In this document: piece after piece, positions 58,474 to 64,000 of the stretch
Position numbering within the stretch: the stretch's first letter is position 1
How the letters are laid out: each line of letters starts with the position of its first letter
Assembly: GCF_900103585.1 (NCBI RefSeq)
Contig: NZ_FNHV01000009.1
Coordinates: forward strand, 1-64,000
Direction: 5' to 3'
From: Streptomyces sp. cf386
GTDB taxonomy: Bacteria; Actinomycetota; Actinomycetes; Streptomycetales; Streptomycetaceae
DNA: 64,000 nucleotides
Program-made: the position numbers and the translations under genes
Notes under the pieces: generated by a model
What the model was told of the DNA's origin: nothing
What the model saw: only the letters and a program-made list of their open reading frames with translations
Database searches by the model: none

Positions 58474-58548
58474 ATGAGCGTCGTGTCAGCAGTGCTTCAA
58501 CTCGCCTTCCCGCCCCGTGCCGTTGGCCCTTCCGGAACACCGGCATGA
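58474..58548 (+). CDS. possible 24-residue leader peptide before the LacI gene
   Basis: ATG 58474 after AAGGAGGT encodes MSVVSAVLQLAFPPRAVGPS and stops at TGA 58548, 71 nt before the LacI start. The spacing to the Shine-Dalgarno is very short, so translation is uncertain. It could be a small leader modulating LacI, or chance. Confidence 0.25.
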   Translation: MSVVSAVLQLAFPPRAVGPSGTPA

Positions 58549-58619
58549 CGCCGTCGGCGCCGAACCATCGGCCGTCGGCGCAGGTCTTATCGGCAGACGA
58601 CCGCCAAGGAGGTGCGGCT

Positions 58620-59666
58620 GTGACCCGCTCGCAGCTTCGGCCGCCCACCATGGCCGATGTGGCACGCCAGGCCGGTGTGTCCCACCAGACCGTGTCCCGC
58701 GTGCTGGGGGACCACCCCAATGTGCGGGACGAGACACGGGCCAAGGTGTTGCGCGCGATCGAGGAGATGGGCTACCGCCGCAACTTCTCCGCACGGGCCC
58801 TGGCGACCCGGCGCACCCGGACCCTGGGTGTGGTCGCCTCCAACGCCACGCTCTACGGTCCGGCCAGTACGTTGTTCGCGCTGGAGGAGGCGGCGCGTGC
58901 CGAGGGCTATCTGGTCTCGACGGTCAGTCTGCGCAGGCTGACGGTGGAGACGTTGTCCGAGGCGATGGACCGCCTCAGTGAGGGCGGGGTGGAGGGGGTC
59001 ATCGCCATCGCCCCGCAGCGGTCGGCGGTCGAGGCCCTCGCCAAACTCCGCCACCCGTTCCCGGTGGTGGCTGTGAGCACCGGCTCGGGCGCCGGGGTCC
59101 CCAGTGTCAACGTGGACCAGAATCTGGGCGCACGGCTGGCCACCAGCCATCTGCTCGCCGCAGGTCACCGCAAGGTCTGGCATCTCGCCGGGCCCGAGGA
59201 CTGGCAGGAGGCGGCGGACCGGGTCGACGGCTGGCGGGCGACCCTCGAAGAGGTGGACGTGGAACCACCGATGCTGCTGCGGGGGGACTGGAGCCCGCTG
59301 TCGGGCTACCGGGCCGGCCAGGAACTGGCCGGCTGGGTGGGACGTGGCCTGACCGCAGTCTTCGTGGCCAACGACCAGATGGCACTGGGCGTGTTGCGGG
59401 CGCTGCGTGAGGCGGGCGTGCGTACGCCCCAGGATGTCGCGGTGGTCGGCTTCGACGACATTCCGGAGTCGGAGTTCTTCGCCCCGCCGCTCACCACCGT
59501 CCGGCAGGACTTCGCGACGGTGGGCAAGCGGAGCATCGCCCTGCTGCTGGACCTGATCGAGGGCCGTGCCCCCTCCGGGACGTCCCAGGTCTCCATCGAA
59601 CCCCAACTCGTCGTCCGCGCAAGCACGTTCCCGTACCTTCCTCAGCCGGGAGCCGCTCCCGGCTGA
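58620..59666 (+). CDS. LacI-family transcriptional regulator
   Basis: 348 residues from GTG 58620 after a perfect AAGGAGG. The helix-turn-helix is TMADVARQAGVSHQTVSRVL with the hinge helix NFSARALATRRTRT; the sugar-binding core has VGVVASNATLYGPAS-like opening, VNVDQNLGARLATSHLLAAG and VAVVGFDDIPESEFFAPPLT. It is co-directional with the furanose importer and carries a LacI operator upstream. Likely effector: L-arabinose or galactofuranose-derived sugar. It may also act on the AAGCGCTT site at 22489. Confidence 0.9.
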   Translation: MTRSQLRPPTMADVARQAGVSHQTVSRVLGDHPNVRDETRAKVLRAIEEMGYRRNFSARALATRRTRTLGVVASNATLYGPASTLFALEEAARAEGYLVSTVSLRRLTVETLSEAMDRLSEGGVEGVIAIAPQRSAVEALAKLRHPFPVVAVSTGSGAGVPSVNVDQNLGARLATSHLLAAGHRKVWHLAGPEDWQEAADRVDGWRATLEEVDVEPPMLLRGDWSPLSGYRAGQELAGWVGRGLTAVFVANDQMALGVLRALREAGVRTPQDVAVVGFDDIPESEFFAPPLTTVRQDFATVGKRSIALLLDLIEGRAPSGTSQVSIEPQLVVRASTFPYLPQPGAAPG

Positions 59667-59707
59667 CGCCGCACCACCTGGTCGCTTTTCGCCCTTCGGG
59701 CAAGCGT

Positions 59708-59722
59708 GACCGATATTTCGAA
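59708..59722. promoter_or_regulatory. candidate IclR-regulon operator before ytfQ
   Basis: GACCGATATTTCGAA, whose reverse complement is TTCGAAATATCGGTC, identical over 13 bases to the dehydratase site. It lies about 98 nt before the YtfQ start in the LacI-YtfQ gap, consistent with a separate promoter for the importer. Confidence 0.6.
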
Positions 59723-59819
59723 CAATGATCGGCAGGCTGGACGCTGTGCAGCCGGTCCCCACGAGTACCCAACGAGTACCAGCGGTCCATCCCCGGGCCG
59801 GCTCTTCAAAGGAGAAGAC

Positions 59820-60821
59820 ATGCTCAACAGACGGAACTTCCTCACCGCGGCGGTTGGTGTGGCGGCCACGGCCGGTCTGGCGGCCTGCGCCAAGGAGGAC
59901 GGCTCCTCCGCCGGCTCCTCCTCGGGCGGCAGCAAGACGATCACCCTCGGCTTCTCCCAGGTCGGCTCCGAGAGCGGCTGGCGCACCGCCAACACCGACT
60001 CGGTGAAGTCGGCCGCCAAGGAGGCGGGCTACAAGCTCCAGTTCTCCGACGCGCAGCAGAAGCAGGAGAACCAGATCTCCGCGATACGCAGCTTCATCGC
60101 GCAGAAGGTGGATGTCATCGCCTTCTCGCCGGTGGTCGTCACCGGCTGGGACGCCGTGCTCAAGGAGGCCCAGGCGGCGAAGATCCCGGTCGTCCTGACC
60201 GACCGGTCCGTGGAGAGCGACGAGTCCCTGTTCGTCGCCCTGGTCGGCTCTGACTTCACCGACGAGGGCCGCCGCGCCGCCAAGATCCTGGAGAAGGTCC
60301 TGGAGAAGGCCGGCCACAAGGGCAAGGTGAAGATCGCCCAGCTGGAGGGCACCACCGGTGCCGCCCCCGCGATCGAGCGCGCCAAGGGCTTCAAGGAGGT
60401 CATGGACGCGGAGCACAAGGACGACTGGGAGATCGTCGTCAGCCAGACCGGTGACTTCACCCGCGCCGGCGGCAAGCAGGTCATGGCGGCCTTCCTGCAG
60501 TCCAACCCGGACATCGACGTGCTGTTCGCGCACAACGACGACATGGGCCTCGGCGCCATCCAGGCCATCGAGGCGGCCGGCAAGAAGCCCGGCAAGGACA
60601 TCCTCATCGTCACGGTCGACGGCGTGAAGGACGGCTTCATCGCCATGTCCGAAGGCAAGATCAACGCCATCGTCGAGTGCAACCCGCTGCTCGGCCCCCA
60701 GCTGATGGAGGTCGTGAAGACGGTCCACGACGGCGGCAAGGTCGAGCGCTGGATCAAGACCGAGGAGAGCGACTTCATGCAGGACCAGGCCAAGGACGCG
60801 CTCCCCACCCGTAAGTACTGA
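59820..60821 (+). CDS. ytfQ: YtfQ-like furanose-binding lipoprotein
   Basis: 333 residues, ATG after AAAGGAG. A lipobox is seen in AGLAACAK; the start also has an RR pair. The mature protein carries stretches nearly identical to E. coli YtfQ: GFSQVGSESGWR, QQKQENQISAIRSFIAQKVD, VVVTGWDAVLKEA, QTGDFTRAGGKQVM and HNDDMGLGAIQAIEAAGKKP. YtfQ is selective for galactofuranose; arabinofuranose is a natural alternative given the arabinosidases nearby. First gene of the importer operon. Confidence 0.9.
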   Translation: MLNRRNFLTAAVGVAATAGLAACAKEDGSSAGSSSGGSKTITLGFSQVGSESGWRTANTDSVKSAAKEAGYKLQFSDAQQKQENQISAIRSFIAQKVDVIAFSPVVVTGWDAVLKEAQAAKIPVVLTDRSVESDESLFVALVGSDFTDEGRRAAKILEKVLEKAGHKGKVKIAQLEGTTGAAPAIERAKGFKEVMDAEHKDDWEIVVSQTGDFTRAGGKQVMAAFLQSNPDIDVLFAHNDDMGLGAIQAIEAAGKKPGKDILIVTVDGVKDGFIAMSEGKINAIVECNPLLGPQLMEVVKTVHDGGKVERWIKTEESDFMQDQAKDALPTRKY

Positions 60822-60837
60822 CCGACCGCACCCACCG

Positions 60838-60889
60838 GCAGGGAGCCTCCGGCCGACCGTCGACCATCCGGTCCCGGGAGGCTCCCTGC
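60838..60889 (+). terminator. 13-bp perfect hairpin between binding-protein and ATPase genes
   Basis: GCAGGGAGCCTCC (60838-60850) pairs with GGAGGCTCCCTGC (60877-60889). Such intercistronic hairpins commonly stabilise or over-express the upstream binding-protein transcript relative to the ATPase, rather than ending transcription completely. Confidence 0.75.
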
Positions 60890-60921
60890 GGGCCTGAACC
60901 CATTTCAAGAGGAGCGCTGCC

Positions 60922-62460
60922 ATGGCAGAGCCGCGGCCCGTCCTGGAGATGACGGGCATTGTCAAAGAGTTTCCGGGGGTACGGGCTCTGTCGGGCGTCG
61001 ACTTCCGGCTCTTCCCCGGCGAGATCCACGCCCTCATGGGCGAGAACGGAGCCGGGAAGTCCACCCTCATCAAGGTGCTGACCGGGGTCTACTCCCTGGA
61101 TGGCGGCACCATCACCCTCGACGGCAAGTCCGTGCGGTTCGGCAGCCCGCTGCAGGCGCAGCACGCCGGCATCAGCACGGTCTACCAGGAGGTCAACCTC
61201 TGCCCCAACCTCTCGGTGGCGGAGAACATCTTCATCGGCCGTGAACCCACCCGCGCGGGCCGCATCCAGTGGAAGCAACTGCGCAAGGACGCCGCGAAGA
61301 TGGTCGACCGGCTCGGCCTCGACATCGACGTGACGGCGCCACTGTCCTCGTATCCGCTGGCCGTGCAGCAACTGGTCGCGATCGTACGGTCGGTGGGCCA
61401 CGGCGACAGCGACGGCGAGGGCTCCGGCACCAAGGTGCTCGTCCTGGACGAGCCCACCTCCAGCCTCGACCGCGACGAGGTCCTCGAACTCTTCCGCCTG
61501 ATGCGGCGGCTGCGGGACGAGGGCGTCGCGATCCTCTTCGTGTCGCACTTCCTCGACCAGATCTACGAGATCTGCGACCGCATGACCGTGCTGCGCAACG
61601 GCACCCTGGTCGGCGAGCACATGGTGGCCGACCTCGACCAGGTCGGGCTGATCGAGCTGATGATCGGCAAGGCCCTGGACCAGCTGGAGGAGCTGCACGA
61701 GCACCAGCTGCGCTCCGACGTCGGCGAGACGCTCGTCCAGGCCGAGGGCCTCGGCCGCACCGGCGGTATCGCCCCCTTCGACCTGGAGATCAAGAAGGGC
61801 GAGGTGCTCGGCCTCGCCGGACTGCTCGGCTCGGGCCGCACCGAACTGGCCCGGCTGCTGTTCGGCGCCGACCAGCCCGACAGCGGCAAGGTGACCGTCG
61901 CAGGCAAGCAGGTCTCGATGAGCGCCCCCAACGACGCCATCGGCGCCGGTGTCGCGTTCTGCTCGGAGAACCGCAAGACCGAGGGCCTCGTCCCCGATCT
62001 CACGGTGCGCGAGAACATCATCCTCGCCCTCCAGGCGTCCCGCGGCTGGACCCGGCCCATCCCGGCCTCCCAGCGCGACGAACTCGTCGCCAAGTACATC
62101 AAGGCCCTCGACATCCGCCCTGCCAACCCCGAGGCCCGCGTGGGCCAGTTGAGCGGAGGCAACCAGCAGAAGGTGCTGCTCGCCCGCTGGCTGATCACCC
62201 AGCCGAAGCTGCTGATCCTCGACGAGCCCACGCGCGGCATCGACGTCGGCGCCAAGGCCGAGATCCAGAAGCTCGTGGTCTCCCTGTCCGAGGACGGCAT
62301 GTCCGTGCTGTACATCGCGGCCGAACTGGAGGAGGTGCTCCGGCTCAGCCACACCATCGGAGTGCTGCGCGACCGCAAGCTCGTGGCACAGCTGACCAAC
62401 GGGCCGGAGATCACCACCAGCAAGATCCTGGAGACCATCGCGAGCGGAGAGCACCAGTGA
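60922..62460 (+). CDS. ytfR: furanose ABC importer ATPase, YtfR-like (two ABC domains)
   Basis: 512 residues with duplicated ATPase domains: Walker A GENGAGKST, Walker B VLVLDEPTSSLDRDEV, then LLGSGRTE, LSGGNQQKVLLARWL and LILDEPTRGIDVGAK in the second half. The insert RSVGHGDSDGEGSGTKV before the first Walker B is a loop not usual in enteric YtfR. The start codon follows GAGGAG. Overlaps the YtfT-like start (GTGA). Confidence 0.9.
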   Translation: MAEPRPVLEMTGIVKEFPGVRALSGVDFRLFPGEIHALMGENGAGKSTLIKVLTGVYSLDGGTITLDGKSVRFGSPLQAQHAGISTVYQEVNLCPNLSVAENIFIGREPTRAGRIQWKQLRKDAAKMVDRLGLDIDVTAPLSSYPLAVQQLVAIVRSVGHGDSDGEGSGTKVLVLDEPTSSLDRDEVLELFRLMRRLRDEGVAILFVSHFLDQIYEICDRMTVLRNGTLVGEHMVADLDQVGLIELMIGKALDQLEELHEHQLRSDVGETLVQAEGLGRTGGIAPFDLEIKKGEVLGLAGLLGSGRTELARLLFGADQPDSGKVTVAGKQVSMSAPNDAIGAGVAFCSENRKTEGLVPDLTVRENIILALQASRGWTRPIPASQRDELVAKYIKALDIRPANPEARVGQLSGGNQQKVLLARWLITQPKLLILDEPTRGIDVGAKAEIQKLVVSLSEDGMSVLYIAAELEEVLRLSHTIGVLRDRKLVAQLTNGPEITTSKILETIASGEHQ

Positions 62461-63557
62461 GTACCCCGGCAGAGACCACCCCCTCCCGCTGGCGAGCACT
62501 GACGCACCACCACCTGTTCTGGCCGGTCGCGGTCCTGATCGCCCTGCTGCTCGTCAACGTCCCCTTCACACCCGACTTCTTCGCGATCCGGATGGCGGAC
62601 GGCCACCTCTACGGCAGCCTCGTCTCGATCGTGCTGTTCGGCTCGCCGCTGATCCTGGTGGCGGTCGGCATGACCCTGGTCATCGCCACCGGCGGCATCG
62701 ACCTCTCCGTCGGCGCCGTGGTCGCCATCACCGGCGCCCTGACCTGTTCGTACATCAGCGACCAGGCCGACCAGAACGCGCTGGCCGGGGTGTTCCTGGC
62801 CATGGGCATCGGCCTGGTGGCCGCGGTCGTCTGCGGCCTGTGGAACGGCTTCCTGGTGGCCCGCATGGGCATCCAGCCCATCATCGCGACCCTCATCATC
62901 ATGGTCGCCGGACGCGGTGTCGCCCAGCTGATCACCGACGGCCAGATCATCACCATCAACAGCGAGCCGTACAAGCTCATCGGCGGCGGCTACTGGCTGA
63001 CCCTGCCCTTCTCCATCTTCGTGGTGGCCGCCGTCGTGGCCGTCACCATCGCCCTGACCCGCCGCACGGCGCTCGGCCTGCTCGTCGAGTCGGTCGGCGG
63101 CAACGCCGAGGCCAGCCGCCTGGTCGGCATCCGCTCCCGGCGCATCAAGATCATGGTGTACATGTTCTGCGCCCTGTGCGCGGGCATCGCCGGCCTGATG
63201 ATCAGCTCCAACACCTCGGCCGCGGACGGCAACAACGCCGGCCTGTGGATAGAGCTGGACGCGATCCTCGCGGTCGTCATCGGCGGCACCTCGCTGCTCG
63301 GCGGCCGGTTCTCCATCGGCGGCACCGTGATCGGCGCCCTCGTCATCCAGACCCTGACCACCACGATCTACACCATCGGCGTGCCCACCCAGACCAACCT
63401 GGTCTTCAAGGCCGTCGTCGTCATCGTCGTCTGCCTGCTGCAGTCCCCGAAGTTCCGGGCCAAGGTCTTCGGCGCGAAGGGACGCGCCCGGACCACCGCC
63501 CCGGCGGAGCCCGCCACCCCGGCCGACGCCGCCCCGAAGATGGAGGTGTCGCGATGA
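62457..63557 (+). CDS. ytfT: furanose ABC permease, YtfT-like
   Basis: 366 residues, CUT2 permease fold with about nine helices: LVAVGMTLVIATGGIDLSVG, MGIQPIIATLIIMVAGRGVA, VIGGTSLLGGRFSIGGTVIG. The C-terminal 40 residues are Ala/Pro-rich and cytoplasmic. GTG at 62457 overlaps the ATPase stop. Forms a heterodimer with the 63554 permease, as in the enteric galactofuranose system. Confidence 0.9.
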   Translation: MSTPAETTPSRWRALTHHHLFWPVAVLIALLLVNVPFTPDFFAIRMADGHLYGSLVSIVLFGSPLILVAVGMTLVIATGGIDLSVGAVVAITGALTCSYISDQADQNALAGVFLAMGIGLVAAVVCGLWNGFLVARMGIQPIIATLIIMVAGRGVAQLITDGQIITINSEPYKLIGGGYWLTLPFSIFVVAAVVAVTIALTRRTALGLLVESVGGNAEASRLVGIRSRRIKIMVYMFCALCAGIAGLMISSNTSAADGNNAGLWIELDAILAVVIGGTSLLGGRFSIGGTVIGALVIQTLTTTIYTIGVPTQTNLVFKAVVVIVVCLLQSPKFRAKVFGAKGRARTTAPAEPATPADAAPKMEVSR

Positions 63558-64000
63558 GCGCGACCACCAAGACCCGTACGGCAGCGGAAGGCCGTACGCC
63601 GTCCACGCCGGCACGGGCGTCCACGGCCGCGCGCCTGCTCGGCGACCGGCGGCTGCCCGTCCTGGTCACGGCCGGCCTGTTCCTCGCGATGTACATCGGC
63701 GGTCTCAGCCGCTACCAGAACTACGGTTTCGGCGAACCGCAGGTCTTCCTCAACCTGTTCATCGACAACGGCTATCTGCTGGTCGCCGCCGTCGGCGCCA
63801 CCTTTGTCATCATGTCCGGCGGCATCGACCTGTCCGTCGGCTCGCTGATCGGCTTCACCACCATGTTCACGGCGTGGCTGGTGGAGCGTCAGGGACTGCC
63901 GCTGATGCTGGTCATCCCGCTCGCCCTGGGCGTGGGCGCGTTCGGCGGCTTCCTCATGGGCTATGTGATCCACAACTTCGAGATCCAGCCGTTCATCGTG
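63554..64000 (+). CDS. yjfF: furanose ABC permease, YjfF-like, cut by the window end
   Basis: Open frame from ATG 63554 (ATGA overlap with the previous stop) to the last base, 149 codons: a Thr/Ala-rich start, then LPVLVTAGLFLAMYIGGLSR, ATFVIMSGGIDLSVGSLIGF, FGGFLMGYVIHNFEIQPFIV. These match the first half of CUT2 permeases of the YjfF type. No lesion is seen; the remainder lies outside the window. Downstream arabinose- or galactose-catabolic genes may continue the operon. Confidence 0.85.
   Translation, partial: MSATTKTRTAAEGRTPSTPARASTAARLLGDRRLPVLVTAGLFLAMYIGGLSRYQNYGFGEPQVFLNLFIDNGYLLVAAVGATFVIMSGGIDLSVGSLIGFTTMFTAWLVERQGLPLMLVIPLALGVGAFGGFLMGYVIHNFEIQPFIV

Larger units (their letters stand above)
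58091..58619. other. 529-bp divergent control region between dehydratase and LacI genes
   Basis: Holds two IclR-type sites near the dehydratase (58116-58149), a GC-rich middle without a gene, a LacI-type operator overlapping a TTGACC promoter (58400-58430) and a short leader reading frame (58474-58548) with AAGGAGGT before the LacI start. Nothing else is recognised. Confidence 0.7.

Noticed and set aside
58587..61073. An 828-codon minus-strand frame opposite LacI and ytfQ
   Set aside because: Opposes two clear genes with good starts and full-length families; composition is that of a shadow frame.
1..64000. tRNA, rRNA or riboswitch genes
   Set aside because: No cloverleaf, rRNA signature or recognisable aptamer seen by eye in intergenic DNA; a covariance search was not possible.

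Overview
This is high-GC, tightly packed actinobacterial DNA and almost certainly a Streptomyces chromosome. The evidence is the gene families (DUF397 with a WhiJ-like regulator, MAB_1171c, DUF4360, PucR, SUKH arrays), frequent 4-nt ATGA/GTGA stop-start overlaps, GTG starts, Tat signals and a rare TTA codon in a regulator. The window opens inside an IS5-type transposase and closes inside a sugar permease.

0.3-12.8 kb (minus strand): a cell-envelope glycan operon. It runs DUF3068 protein, GT4 glycosyltransferase, methyltransferase, a giant AftD-like GT-C arabinofuranosyltransferase homologue, a condensation-fold acyltransferase, methyltransferase, DMT-type transporter, Trm112-like protein, FkbM methyltransferase and a hypothetical protein; most neighbours overlap by 4 nt. 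13-22.3 kb: a PucR regulator carrying a TTA codon, a secreted metalloprotease, small membrane and lipocalin-like proteins, an IclR regulator coupled to an SMP-30 lactonase, and a cassette of ImmA/IrrE-like peptidase, MAB_1171c membrane protein and FAD monooxygenase.

22.5-28.2 kb: an oligosaccharide ABC importer, a GH43 arabinanase gene decapitated by a TnpB-like transposon relic, and an intact GH51 arabinofuranosidase. 28.4-37.7 kb: a TauE-type exporter, two secreted intradiol-dioxygenase paralogues around a DUF4360 protein, a methyltransferase, a LysR/SnoaL-like pair, an I36-type inhibitor, a decayed regulator gene, and a WhiJ-like/DUF397/HATPase set.

37.7-44.4 kb: a minus-strand polymorphic toxin island. 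A CpnT-like N-terminal, deaminase-tipped toxin is followed by three intact SUKH-type immunity genes, one internally deleted SUKH gene, a SUKH protein carrying its own deaminase-like domain, and a P-loop/WD40 protein.

44.6-64 kb: arabinose, galactose and furanose use. Two overlapping secreted GH43 enzymes come first. Then follow an aminotransferase with a Pro-Ala tail, a secreted aldose epimerase, a ChvE-GguAB type importer, a U32-like protein, a sugar dehydrogenase, a galactonate-dehydratase-like enolase, a LacI regulator, and a YtfQRT-YjfF type furanose importer.

The sugar genes, although spread over more than 40 kb, share an imperfect palindrome close to TTCGAWATNTCGRAC. It lies upstream of the IclR gene itself, the oligosaccharide importer, the U32-like gene, the dehydratase operon and the YtfQ operon, with a weaker copy before the GH43 pair. 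This suggests one IclR-centred regulon for arabinan and galactan breakdown, import and oxidation, with a LacI layer on top. All calls were made by reading the sequence; no database search was run.
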